A stretch of DNA of 57,981 nucleotides from Phoronis australis (taxonomy: Eukaryota; Phoronida; Phoronidae): contig NMRA01000265.1 in NCBI GenBank assembly GCA_002633005.1, forward strand, positions 70,381 through 128,361, in the 5' to 3' direction. Both the position numbers and the translations under genes were made by a program. Position 1 is the first letter of the stretch. Every line of letters begins with the position of its first letter. This document shows, piece after piece, positions 24,973 through 37,100 of the stretch. A model generated the notes under the pieces. The model ran no database searches. It had not been told where the DNA came from and was given only the letters and a program-made list of their open reading frames with translations.

Positions 24973-27900
24973 GACAGAGTCAGACTTATTCAGGGACCTG
25001 ACACCAGTGGTGTGTCGGATATCATAAAAGCCAAAACATCTTGATGTCTTACATGGGAGCACCAAAACACAGTGTGCCACACTTTTCGGAGTGGAGCAAA
25101 AACCTCCAATCAAAATTTCCTGACTGCTCACTTTTCAAGCTAATTGCTTGTCAACAACATTCCACAAGTGTGCCTAGTGACTGTCCCACATTTTAGTCAC
25201 CACAAAACTGATCACCCATCCTGCACTGCTCTGAACCCAGGACAATACCCTTAGTGTCAGGGTGAGTCCATTTCAACAGAGGGAGTCTGAGTGAACAAAG
25301 TGATCAAAACTAAAGAATGTGAAAAACAAAAACATGATTCACAAACCACGAACTCAAATCATTCCAACGCTGGTTTCAAAAGAATTCCAAATTTCATAAA
25401 CTAGGGCGACTTCCCCAACTTAAATTAGACTTTAAAGAGATATCTATGCATCCACTACCGCACATCTTTGCCCACCTTGCTAATCTGAGACTAGAGAATG
25501 TTACGTTTGACCCCTCAACTCACTGTTTATATACGATAAAATAATAAAAACACAAACATTTTTCCAAAAACAGTAAGGTGAAGTTTAGATAACGATGTGT
25601 ATCAGCTTGGGGCTACTCCCTATTAAAACACTATGAGCGGAATCAATGGAGTGCCGACAATGCATCAGGGGTGGGAGAGATAAAAACTTACTTTACTTTA
25701 TCAAAGGCTTGCATAGATATGATTCAATCGATGTGTAAAAACCAACACAATTGTTGATTCAAAGATAGCGTTACTATTGTTGTTCAACTATCAATACTTT
25801 TAGTGTGACAATACCATGCAAAATATCGCCTTTGGCAATTTTTTACGAGTGTGACCTGATTTCGAATATTGTCACCTAGACAATAACCTGAACACAAAAC
25901 GATTTATGCTACATTTGATCAATTTTCTTGTTAAAAAGAGATAAAAATGCACTCGAGATATCCCAATGTTAAGATTTTTAAAAACATCTAGAAACCAAAT
26001 GAACTATAAAAATAAGCACTATGAATGAACTGACGATCTTTTAGTTTAACAATACAATGTTGGTATTGGCAAATTGAATACATCCAATAAGCAGTGATTG
26101 CTTGGCAAAAATTTGAGATCTACTTGAAAATACAAGTTGTTGTAAAAAAGTTAAAATGATAATAAAGAAGTTGACACACGCAAAATTTTCCAGGTGAAAA
26201 AATCTCGTAACATGTGCGCATCATCTCCATCAATCATGCAGCAGACCACCAGGTGAAATCTCCACTTGGTAAACAGAAGTGGTAGTGAATGAGGTATTAG
26301 TGTTGTTTTGCATACTCATTTTCTCACTCGGCCAGGTATGGAGTTGACCTGGATTTTGAGTGTCCATTGACACGCCCGGTCTGGAGGGGGTGGGTACAAG
26401 ACTGTATTTTTAACTTTGGGTAAAGCTTGAAATAAAGATTTCTACTCATTTAAAGAGTAGACATGAAAAGTGACCCATCTGTAGGGAACAACCATGAAAA
26501 ATTCCACACAACAAACCACAACCACGAGTGGTGTCAAGGAAGAGGGCCGGGTAATGTGCAACAATCCCTTTGTGCATGCCAATCTAGAAAGTTCAGTATT
26601 ACCCGAGAGTAATATATTGGTCCTAGGTATAACTGGGCACACGACAACTGCAAAATAGCAGGCGTGCAAGGCAATGACCATATGCTCTATTTGCGTCAAG
26701 TTTTTGGTAATTTTAGGAGTACTCTTTTATAGGAAATTTTCAGAAAATAAACCTTTCATAGAAAAACTGATCATGAAAAAGTCAATACCTTTAAGCTGGT
26801 ACACTACCCCATCCCTGTAACCATTACTCTTACGCGGAAGGACATCTTTCCCCTTAAGACTAAAACATCTTCAGGGGTAGCACGGACAACGGATCATTAA
26901 ACTTTAAAAAAGCAGTAATAATAAAATGCACATCAAGGCAGGTTGAATATCAGTACAAAATGGGATGCAACTATTTAACAAACCAGGGTAGAGCTCAGTA
27001 TCAGCCTCGTGGTGGGAAAAATCTAACCAAAATCAAATTCTCTCATTGAAAATACATGGCAATACCTTGCGTGCCCTTATCTCACAGTCTTGCTTTTCTA
27101 ACAAGGCCCTAGTGCTATATTGAACTCTAGTTAGCTCTACAGAAGAAGAAAGCATGCCCACTACAGTAATTAACCCACATTCAATACTTGTTTGACCTGG
27201 TGTACACTGATCCAAAGAGCTATGACACAATATGTAAACACTGGCCATTGTGGGTCAGTGTGAACCAGGAGACTGGGAGTCTGGCAAACACCCAGGTGCA
27301 AAGCTCAACAGGTCAAAATCCAATTAGGGGTAGGGGGGACAGAAAGAAAGCCTGGAATGTGACCTATTTGGTTTCAATTCTCCCCCTTGGGAAACCCAAA
27401 TGCACCAAATGACTCTTGAATTGAATTTTGCCTTTATGAGTGAACTCGGGTTTGAACAGTGTATCCATCAATGGCCAAAATTAATCGTTTTCTTTACCAT
27501 TCATTCAGCATTGGCCCTGTTCAGATGTCCCAGGACAACAACTTAACAAACAAAAGTGAAATTAGAATTTTGATATCAGCCTCAGAGCAAATACAAGCAA
27601 ATATGGGCAAACATAACTGACAACCGTTCCTAAATCATCCCATGCCTGTAGTATTAAATGAAATTAATTATTCTAAGTCTAATTAATTTTCAACCAACCA
27701 TTAGGCAACAAATGGCACCACTCCTGTGGAAACCTGACCAAGTAAGAACACATTCACACAATTTTCTGTAAAGACCAAACAACCGGCTTACAGGTATAAT
27801 TTTACAATTTTAGATACTCTTGAGTTTCCATTCTCAAAAACAGACAAATTAGAATTAAGCAAAACATAAAGTTATTTTTTTCCATTTTGTGAAATATAAA

Positions 27901-28312
27901 ATTTCATTCACTACATCAAAGAAACATGCAATGTATTTTGTTATTTCCCATTTTTGTACATTCTCAAGTTCAAGTTTTATTATTTCAAAGCACTTGTAAA
28001 TTGAATTCTTACTTGGGACCACCCATAAAGATTCTACTGATTGGAACATGCAGGGGTGGTGCTAGGGGATTTTTTAACAAATCACTAAAAAAATTTTAAT
28101 TGACACTTCGGTGGAGTAATTTGAAAGTTCTACTCTACTGTTGCTATAGTTACAGCCGAAAGATTCAAGAAACATCATTTGGTAAAACTTAGTGCATTTG
28201 CAGGAAAACAGAAAGCCTTTAACAATAGCAAAATGTCATTCATTTTCATCCAAATTTGAAGAATTTTTAGCGTACATTGCATTAGAGAGCAAGAATGGTT
28301 CAATATACTTAC

Positions 28313-28423
28313 ATCTTTTACTCTGTTCGCCGCCTTCCGTAAGTCATCATAATCTGGATGATTCTCCTGTGTTTCGCTCAATAAGTCGCTCAAATATTTG
28401 TCGTACTCCGGTATTCTTTGCAC
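28313..28423 (-). CDS. ARHGAP20: ARHGAP20-like exon: C-terminal part of a DH (RhoGEF) domain
   Basis: 111 bases, 37 codons, phase 0 at both ends. It encodes VQRIPEYDKYLSDLLSETQE and NHPDYDDLRKAANRVKD. The order VQRIP-Y-x(2-3)-L-xx-LL-x-x-T-xx-NHPDY-xx-L-xx-A is the third conserved region of DH domains, where relatives read PVQRIPRY..LL..LL..T...HPDY. The usual Arg of RIPRY is Glu here. The first two thirds of a DH domain (the N-terminal helices that also contact the GTPase) were not found upstream, so exchange activity cannot be assumed. Acceptor TTGCAG (28424-28425), donor GTAAGTA (28311-28312). Confidence 0.9.
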
Positions 28424-31205
28424 CTGCAACAAGAATACACCTGGTTTAAAACCCTGGTCACATGTCCAGTTTACTAACATACATAAATAAAAATTGGGTC
28501 ACATACATTTTCCTGTTTGTCTGAAATAGCATGAATCACAACAGCTGAACTGCACATCTAGCTGACAGATGGCAGCACAAGCACTGTATTTTATTTGGCA
28601 GATCATTTGGTGTAACATACCAGTGCAAGATCTTTGCCATTTAATCTCTTCATTTAAGACCACACATATTCTATTCAAGACCTTGTAATTGGCCAGTAAA
28701 ATAAACTTTCATAAATACAGATTGAATAGATTGTCCTTTCTGCTTGTGAAGGTAATTCCATTCTTTCTCAATGAACAAACAACATGATACTCAGTCTCTG
28801 TGGCACTATTGAAAAAAGTTCCTCTGTTAAACACCTGGCTAGATTGAGAGCAGAGACTAGTTGATCACCATAGGGGCATTTGTGGTGTAAGGGTCCTATG
28901 TGACCTGAATGCAGGCAATTCTAAGGGAAGGACCAGTTTCACTGGTGTCAATCGGTGCATTACGTGTTCTCATTTATGGAAATTTCTCAACTACGCAATA
29001 ATCTCATGTTTCAAGATCATGGACACACCCCAAATCCCAAGCAGAATAATTAATTTTTTAATTAGGAAACTTTTGCTCCACATTTGATGGAACGCAAATT
29101 CGGTCAGATTACAAAACACTATATTCTGCGATCCAGTCTGACCTTATTCACACAGTCGTCATATTACAAAGAGCCTCCTTTTTGTTTTAAAAACAATGCA
29201 TTCAGAGTCTAATCGCGTGCCTGGTTATATATTATATCTCAAATGTACTCTTTTGTGAAAATGGTCTATTGAAATATTTGCATTAATTGCAAGCGTGATA
29301 GGAAAAGCTCAAATCGTAGGTAGACATGAAAAGAAACATGGCTTCAAATTGACTACACATCCTCATACAGTAACCACGGTTACATCAAAAAGCAAGCCAA
29401 ATGTCTGGAAGCTGAATCCACCCATTGAGAACCTTATTCACATATACCAGGATGTAGTATGGCACTCCCAAGACTGATACGCCATACAACCGGCATTGGG
29501 CGCAGCGTGCATGACAACTTTTTTACTAAGTGATATTACTACAGCTCAGTTTTGTAAAGTAGTAACACCCATCTCACAAACCAAGGATCATCAGATGACC
29601 AGCATCAGATTCCCTACCTGAAGAGTTACGTTGCGTATTCCCGGCTGACCGCGAAATTTTGTGCGAAATCGCCAAAGCCGACCAACTTTGCCAAATAGTC
29701 GAGTTGAGCTCGACTTCTCCAGCATCACTTTGTCACGTGACAAGGTGAATTTTAACGCATCAGCCATGTTTGTATCTTTTTAAAAAATTATACACATCAT
29801 CCATACATCATCAAAAGACTGTAGATGACAGCTGCCAAATTATTAAGAGACTTGATTGATCACAAATCCATCAGACTTCAGCACTGCTTCCTAATGCTCA
29901 CAACTACTGCCTATCTTTCAAACTTCTTAGGCGTGGTGCTTCAATAATTAGCAGCCAGACTTTAAGATATTCCACCAGATAATCTCCACACACAGAGCCA
30001 TGACGGCAGCGTAATAGTTCTCACAAGACGGCCGTTTCACCATTCTTCGCACTTCCCCCAAACTGCTTCTCTCAAATAGCACTCCACTCGCACTAAGCAG
30101 ACTGAGGGGAATGTTAATCAGCATTTGAAAAACTGAAAACTAAACATCAAATGGTAAACGCCTAATTAAGAAAGGCAGAGAGGCCTCCTCGCCAAGAATT
30201 CACAAGACTATTTGCACTAATGGACTATAATTAATCGGCTGCCAGACACATGAGGAACAGGAACTGGAGACCGAGAAACTACCACAAGGATGGCAATAGT
30301 TCAAGTGAATCCAATACATAACCACTACATCTTAAAGTCTTGTTTTCCTCAGAGTCAAGTAGCATTAGCTGCAGCGCATGCAAAACTGCAGACTAATGCC
30401 AAAACACGTCATAAGACCACTTCAAGGTTAGAGCAAAATCAGAATAACTTGTGAACACCCCCAATGTTTGTGACCTATCAGCTAGGATTGGACTTGGGTT
30501 TAGATCGGTGTGGTAACAACACTGTTGATGGAAGCGATTAGGCAAAGCCGTTACAAAGTCAGCTCTACCAGAACTACACATTTACGCAAGTGTCCCGAGA
30601 ACACCACGAGTTTAGCGAGACGGCACAGCGACTTGCAAGCACCCCATGTTCCGTGACCCATTAGCCACAGTGACCTACATGTCAGGGCACGGGGTTGGGA
30701 GAAATGTTTTTTTTCTAGATTTCTTGAAGATGCACAAAAATTACTAATAGGCAATTTGGTGTCAAATGACAAATTGATTCCAACGCGGGGCAAGGATCTG
30801 GTATGATCTGCCAGGTTGTCTCAGACCCTCAGTAATTAGTAATAGAATTTGACTAAGAAACTAATTTCAAACCATTTACACACTGAAACAGTTCTAGCTG
30901 TTAATTTCAGCCAAAGGCATTCAGGAGCATTCAAATTCCTGAACAGCTTATCTATTAGAGGCTGTTTCTGTCTGAGTTTGGCTTGTTTGTCTTCTGTCAG
31001 AGGCAGATAAAACAATCATTTGTTTCTACAGAATTACTTTACCAGTTAACTTGCTTTAAGACAGATATTGTTTCAATTGTGAGCCGGGAACATTCTCATT
31101 AAGCAGGAAGTGAAAGGCTTATCCACTTCAGATTGGCATCCCCTTTAAGAAACTGTCATCTCCAAATCATCAACAAGTAATATATTGGTAATCAGGCTAA
31201 CTTAC
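28424..31205 (-). other. 5' region between DH remnant exon and RS-rich exon
   Basis: Contains the first exon at 29618-29767. The missing N-terminal DH helices would be expected here or farther right, but I found no matching exon. A 33-base frame at 28621-28653 (MKRLNGKDLAL) with a GTATGT donor is too short to trust. Confidence 0.7.
29618..29767 (-). CDS. ARHGAP20: Alternative first coding exon, basic N terminus (50 codons)
   Basis: ATG at 29765-29767 in good context (AAACATGG) begins MADALKFTLSRDKVMLEKSS, then STRLFGKVGRLWRFRTKFRG and QPGIRNVTLQ, followed by donor GTAGGGAA at 29616-29617. It ends in phase 0 and lies 1.2 kb upstream of exon 28313-28423, so the simplest transcript joins ...NVTLQ to VQRIPEY. 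The stretch KVGRLWRFRTKFR is strongly basic and aromatic and could bind membrane or form a helix. I do not recognise it from other proteins. If this is the main start, the protein keeps only the DH C-terminal helices. A 5' UTR should extend right of 29767. Confidence 0.6.
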
Positions 31206-31256
31206 CATTTTCTTCTGAGGGCGAGGACTTGGAGAGCGTGAGCGAGGTCTCGATTC
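31206..31256 (-). CDS. ARHGAP20: RS/SP-rich cassette exon (17 codons)
   Basis: 51 bases, phase 0 at both ends, so it can be included or skipped without a frameshift. It encodes ESRPRSRSPSPRPQKKM. The acceptor follows a long pyrimidine tract (plus-strand purine run 31259-31280) and the donor is GTAAGTTA (31204-31205). Arg-Ser and Ser-Pro pairs suggest phosphorylation by proline-directed or SR-type kinases (inference). Its end KKM resembles the ends of N-terminal exons that precede the linker exon in relatives, so it may splice either to 28423 or directly to 18031. Confidence 0.6.
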
Positions 31257-32346
31257 CTGGGGGGAGTTGGAAGATGAGGGGGATGGAGAGAGGCGAAAAA
31301 ACGGAAGAAACATAAACATTGTCAGCTCGATCCACCAGAACTAGTCAGACAGCGATGAAAACATTGTACCAAACGCAACTACCCATCTGGTCAGTCACGA
31401 GTGTTAAAATCCACGGCAAAAACATTAAAGAAACAATGAAGTGAGCCAGGTACACCAGCACACCAACATGGCGGATGGTCCAGTGTGAATGAATCTTGTG
31501 ATGAATGAAACCAGGGATGAGAGAGAAAGAAGAACCATGAATGGAAGGCAGTCAGCACAAGAAGACTTGCAGCTATAGATATCCTGCAGCAACATGTACA
31601 GAAGTATTCAGGGGAACAATAAGACACTCAATGACCAGAGGCAGCTCTCAATGGATAGCCTGTAATCACACAAGCCTGTTATGTAACCATTCCAAAGATA
31701 CACCTTCAGACCTGTCATCTGCAACTGGCAACATAAAAGCTGGAATAGGGTACCATAGGAACCCAACAGTTGTCAAGTTGTAAATGACACGCGTTAGAGA
31801 AAATCCTTTTTGTGAAGCAGTTGTGACAAATGTACTTAACAGTTTTTACGTTTGACTTGTTTGTAAGAGAAATGTGACAAATAAATGAGATAATAACTTC
31901 GCTGAGTTTCGAAAATTGCAAGTCCAGTTATGCAAGTGAACACGATATTCGTGATTTATGACAGGAAGACATCTGAATACGAACTAGCCTTTGGAGACAA
32001 TTTCTACAAATGAACATGAACTTTTGTGGAAACTAATCCAGCTGTGTTATCAAAGTATTTGAAATACAACATCTGAAGAAGAATTCAGGCATAAGTACAG
32101 TCAGAATGAAGGAGATCTGAGCATTAGAATACACCTGAGACATGACAATACCATCCACTAATCCTTACACACCTTAATCCCTGGGATGGTGTGACAAGCC
32201 ATTCAGGGACTGGACAAAATGAAGGCCATGGGTTGAAAGTAACAGGTAGGGTTAGGCTATAAATAGACTTGGCACCTGGACAATGTTATGCAATGTGTGA
32301 GTACCTTGGGAAACTAGCAGCCAGCATTGAAGAGTGATCACAAGCG

Positions 32347-32794
32347 AGGTACCTAAACTATACGGTCAACCGACTCATAAACACGGGCACGGACGCATGA
32401 ACACGACTCACGGACTTGCAAACGACCGTCCACTGACTCACAAACACGGGAATGGACTCACAAAACACGATCCATGCACCCAAATGCACGGGACATGGAC
32501 TCATATTCACGAGGAAACACGGTTAACGGACCCCCAAACACGGTTTACGGACAAATGAAGATGTCACCTGACCCAGAAAACCGACGAGTCTGTGACCCGT
32601 GTTTGGCGGTCCGTTAACCGTGTTTCCTCGTGAATACGAGTCCTGTGTACCCGTGTATTTGGGTGCGTGGATCATGTTTTGTGAGTCCGTTCCCGTGTTT
32701 GTGACTCAGTGGACGGTGTTTGCAGGTCCGTGAGTCGTGTTTATGTGTCCGTGCCTGTGTTTATGAGTCCGTTGAACGTGTAGTTTAGGTACCT
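32347..32794. mobile_element. Fold-back element with 197-bp arms made of degenerate 21-bp repeats
   Basis: The left arm (32347-32543) and right arm (32598-32794) are of equal length and are inverted copies of each other, with outer ends AGGTACCTAAACTA and TAGTTTAGGTACCT and a 54-base loop. Each arm is made of about nine variants of a unit near CGGACTCANAAACACGGNNNA. Flanks CACAAGCG and GACAAGAGCG are similar and might be an imperfect target duplication. No coding sequence seen; transcripts would form a long hairpin. Confidence 0.8.
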
Positions 32795-32887
32795 TGACAA
32801 GAGCGAGGACAATTCATTGACTTTGAAGCAGTATTCCCATACACAGAATCTACCGTATATATATCTACTATAATGTTAATTCTTCAC

Positions 32888-33105
32888 TTCTTCAGCATAC
32901 AATATGGCAGATAAGTGAAATCTTATTTTCTTAAATTACTTAAAAATCAAAATTGAGAATATAGTCTATAATTAACTTTGACTGGACTTAACAAATGCCA
33001 TAAAACAGCATTTGGTGAAGTTGCCATTACATGCCAATGAAACTTAAAAAATTACCTTTTGGAAATTATTTTTAGTGAAATAAACGGAGAATTATGGTAA
33101 CTTAT
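32888..33105 (+). repeat. Dispersed AT-rich repeat, copy 4
   Basis: Start block TTCAGCATACAATATGGCAG then ATAAGTGAAATCTTATTTTC, middle ATGCCATAAAACA, end block CTTTTGGAAATTATTTTTAG then TGAAATAAACGGAGAATTA. Nearly the same length as copy 3. It lies about 90 bases right of the fold-back element. Confidence 0.6.
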
Positions 33106-33819
33106 AGTAAGAGTTGTAAAAACATCAGTACTTCTCTGACAACAAAAGAAAGAATGAGGCAGATGTTAACCACCACCAGCACTGTACACGGGATAAACAG
33201 ATAAATGTATTTACCAGATTTAACCTAAAAACATCACCCAGTCATAGTTTAAGTTGAAATATATAACTCATTGTGTTCACTTCCTCAGTCACCTAAACAA
33301 CTGACACTTTTTTCTATTTTAAGCCAAAAATGGGTCAAGCCACCAATTTAAAGGGTCAGTGAAAATAGATCGTCCAATAAAAACAAAACAATACTACCTA
33401 AATAAGTATGTTAAGAGGCTAATGTTGTCCAGAGGTGGCAAAGACCCAACAGATGGATCTGTTTGTAGAAATGTCCAGGGTTAATGTCCACGGTTTTTAC
33501 ACAAACAGTTCTTGTCCAGTGCTGCTTAGGTTTAAGTGAAAATCATAGTTTTTAGTAAGCATAATTGGAAACAAATCATAACCACAATGAATTTGTTCAA
33601 TCAAGCAATGAACCCATTATTAACATGGCACTTATATAAACATCTATGGATGAGGAAGGTTACGAATCTTAAAATTTAAAATTCAGAATCAAATGTTACT
33701 TAAGGTACTTTTTGTTCTGTTTTCAGAGTAACTTGAACATGTTTTCAGATTTGAATGTTTCAAGAACAGCTGAAATTTCATAAAGGAATTAAAGGCCCAT
33801 AGAACAATGTGCCTGGTTT

Positions 33820-34198
33820 CCTATTAGTGCCGTTTACACTTACAAAGTTGGCACGGATCAGCTGACACGGAATTTTTGCCACCCGTTTGTGTCGGGTAGA
33901 GTAATTTGCATCCGAACATCTTGCGCCGTGTCAATTATAAGTCTAAACGCGAAACTGGAGTAAGGCGGAAAGGATCATCTCTACTGCGCTTGTGCAATGA
34001 CCTATGTACAGGTTCTTTGTCTCAGCAACTCTCGTCATTTGTAAACCTGCGCATGTGCGATCCAGTCTTTCCAGCCTTTAATTTCCGTCTTGCCACGGTT
34101 AGTGAGTTGTGTGTGTAAACGGCCGCTTGACACGGGTCAATTTGCTCCGTGTCAGTTGCGCTGGGCCAAAAGTTGATGTCTAAACGGGACTCTATTGG
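33820..34198. mobile_element. MITE-like element with long imperfect inverted ends
   Basis: The left end (CCTATTAGTGCCGTTTACAC, then TTACAAAGTTGGC) and the inverted right end (CCAATAGAGTCCCGTTTAGA, then CATCAACTTTTGGC) match imperfectly. Farther in, CTGACACGGA and ACCCGTxTGTC blocks are also mirrored. The interior is more GC-rich than the surroundings. Probably an old non-autonomous DNA transposon; the class is uncertain. Confidence 0.5.
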
Positions 34199-37100
34199 AC
34201 ACACTGCTGAGCCAAATACAACGTCAACTTTCATATCTTAAAAAGTTCACTGTGGCCTACTGAAGTTCTGTATCTGAGTTTCACAGAATAATACTGCAAA
34301 ACTATCGAGTTATTGAAAAAATCCAACGGATCTAAGAAAATTAACTGAATTTCATCGTAGTCATTACAGTGATCTCATGGCTTGACAGACAGTTGCTATT
34401 CCCTGTAGGAGTGCACCTAGCTGTGATGCGTACGTACAACATCTGCATAGTATACGCAGAATGCATACCTATAGTAGATACCCAAATCGGTTTTACCTTC
34501 TCAACCAAATATTTATACATTCCATGGGTTCGGCTCAGCAAATAGGAGTGCTGACTAACAGAACCATAGCCACGGCTGCGCAAGTCTGGTGAAGCTTGGA
34601 TTACCAGAATATTCACTGGGCTTTCAATGACAGAAGCTCTCAAACAGAGACTAAGTCAACAGAGCTAGATTTGGACTGAGGGTAGTACCAGTGTATACAC
34701 CTGCCTTCCTGTGGCCTTCCTTAGTCAGAATGAATGAGTGACTACTGTCTCCAACAATCACAACACCATCTTGTTGGCCAATGAAAATGTACAATGTTTG
34801 GTTATACACACATGTTGTAGATAATTGAAACTTAAACAGAACAAGTGATGAAAAGTAACCAACAAGTTACATCACAAGCTTTCACGCCCACTTCCATTGT
34901 TTCCAGCTTACCATTCAATCCAAACAGAGACCATCCAGTCTCTGTGGGGGAGCTGGACTACAAAACCCATTCATAAAATCACACAAGTTTGTAAACATAG
35001 GGTAAACACTACAGCTAACTCTGATTCATAGCTCCACCAAAAGGAGTTCCACAAGTCTCCCGGACCAATTTGTGAACACTGATTTCGCTTCTGTATTTCT
35101 TTCTCCTACGACATTCTGATCTAAAAGATAGCATAGGGACAATCACAGCGACAGTCTGTAGAAAACCTACACACAATTATTAGATGACCAACTCCTATAT
35201 GAAGCAGCTATTAGGATCCAGTCCACTGTAAATACACTCATTCTAGGTCTAGCCTAGGTGATCGGCATTTTGATAAATCTCAGAGTGTGCTTGAATAGAA
35301 AGAAAAACACAGTAAAAACTGTTCCCGAATTATAAAGGACGGGGAGAGAGGGATAACAAATCAAGCCAATAATATCACAGAGCAGGAAAATGCATGAATG
35401 TTATCGGTCAACCAGTGTGAAATGCACATTTGAATAATCTTCGGCACACTGTCTCCAATGCCTTTGAAATTTGAGATTTCACCGACTGTGACACAGTTAT
35501 GATTCATGTAGGGGATATGTTATGAATGACAACTGTTATGTAAATCCTAACAAAAATAATGTGGTGAGGTTACCATAGTAACTTCCAATGGCATCTTGGT
35601 GTTATTTGGTGGATTCTGGTTTTACAGACCACCCTGAAACACATTTGTTACTAAGTGTTCACTTTCAACATTGGAAATTTGTAATATATAATTCATAGGG
35701 CATGTTCTCGATTTTGAAACAAAAGGACACATTTGAGGGTTAAGACATCTAAATCAATCACCATCAGAAAAAAATCCACACACATACTTTTTGCTGTAGA
35801 ATGATAAAAAAGATTGAAACAACAAAACTTGCACACTTGAGCTTATTTATTTAGAAGAAGTGTTTACCATTCTTCAGGTCATTGTATGATACACTCAGAA
35901 CACAGCAAAACATTGGAAAGACCACTGTTAAGTATTAGCTTTTTTGGAAAGCTGGTCCTGACGGTTGATAAGACAAGTGCTGGGAATGCCGGAGGCTGTT
36001 TCTCAACACTTGTTCCATAATAGCTGCAACAGTGGCAGAGCCCAGCTGCATGCAGGCTAAAAAGCCAGCCTGCAGATAATAACAAAGTCTATAAACAATT
36101 AAAACCAAGAAGACACTAATAATAGGCGTGCATCTGGAGAACATGGGAACGTTGGTGGATGCTTGTTTTCAAAAATATTTATTGGCTTCCCTATCTGAAA
36201 GCAGTGCTCAAGCTTTTGGCAACGGTGTTAAGTTCACCGTTTTGCAAAGCAAATTCAACGAAAAATGAAACGCTATGAGGGATTCCAAGAATGTTGTTGA
36301 AGGCAACACCCTGGAGTGAGAGCACTGTTGATGTCAGCATATCCCATTGTTGAAACACATGAATGATAGTAAAATACCTGCAATAGATTAATAACACTAT
36401 ATCTCCCTAGTAACAAAACCTCAAGTAAAAAATAACGAACCATGATTTACCTCCAGCATTTTGGGTCTTGAAATGGACTTTCTGAAAAGAGGCTGTAATA
36501 ACCGACAACAAGTCATGGGATGAGTACAATGCATTATGGGCAACGGAACTTCAAACAAAATAGTTTCGCATGTAATTTACGACCATGCACATGAAATGAA
36601 TTGGGTTTATCAAAATCCCATAAAAAATGAAAAACGGGTCACTTTGTCACACAAAGATCCAGGCTGAGACAGGCCAACAAAGAGAGGATTATCAAACCAA
36701 ATTTACCTAACCACCAGTAGCAGGATTCAGGGGCATTATTTTTTTACAAATGCACCAGATTTTTTTTCTCATCTAAAAATACAGTAAACCTCACCAACCT
36801 ACTGAAATTTCAATTTCTCATTTTCCATGAAACCCATGTACCGTAGTACGAAATTAATCCTTTACCATTTTCAAGTTCTGCATAGTCGATACCACAAAAC
36901 AAAATTTTGAATGTTATAACCCCTCGCAATTTGAAAAAGGAATAATTCTGGCAGTTGTTTTTCTTCAAAATTTTTGGAATTTTACTGCAAAACAGATAAC
37001 AGACAAATCTCTGTTCCTAGCCTAGAGAGGGCAGCATTGCTAAGAACATGAATAACAAAAATTAATAATTAAGTTCAAGTTTCAAAAGAAATTGCAGACG

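Larger units (their letters stand above)
22301..28312 (-). other. Large intron between the DH remnant exons
   Basis: 6.0 kb, phase 0. Holds the tandem repeat, the poly-G run, repeat copy 3, the 163-bp MITE and the possible short first exon at 24931. The rest is AT-rich with no gene seen. Confidence 0.75.
563..28423 (-). other. ARHGAP20: ARHGAP20-like gene locus (core exons; 3' end off the left edge)
   Basis: Thirteen minus-strand exons with GT/AG borders splice in frame into about 511 residues with no stop. Counting from the first residue of the 28423 exon: DH C-terminal remnant about 1-40, linker with RRRSAPSA about 75-125, PH about 128-223, Ras-associating (RA) domain about 228-345, basic linker about 350-390, RhoGAP from about 395 to past the end. 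Family knowledge: ARHGAP20 (RA-RhoGAP) is a cytosolic, membrane-recruited protein whose RA domain binds Rap1 and whose RhoGAP domain speeds GTP hydrolysis by RhoA. Human ARHGAP20 has PH, RA and RhoGAP but no DH domain as far as I recall. Segments RRRSAPS, FKLKHRIRV, KSFVIGWPT, PYPLIGHE, GIFRKSAN and DFLRSLPDSLL identify the family. The RhoGAP C-terminal half and tail lie left of position 1. Transcription start is unsettled; see the alternative first exons. A paralogue-like family member cannot be excluded, but the family assignment is firm. Confidence 0.93.

Noticed and set aside
28621-28653. Eleven-codon frame MKRLNGKDLAL before a GTATGT donor, just upstream of the DH remnant exon
   Set aside because: Too short; no acceptor or promoter evidence.
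34491-34643. Minus-strand frame ending MYKYLVEK at a GTAAAA donor in phase 0
   Set aside because: No ATG except eight codons before the donor, weak donor, no recognised sequence.
34913-34942. 30-base stretch between CCCCCACAG and GTAAGC
   Set aside because: Stop codon in the required phase and no further support.
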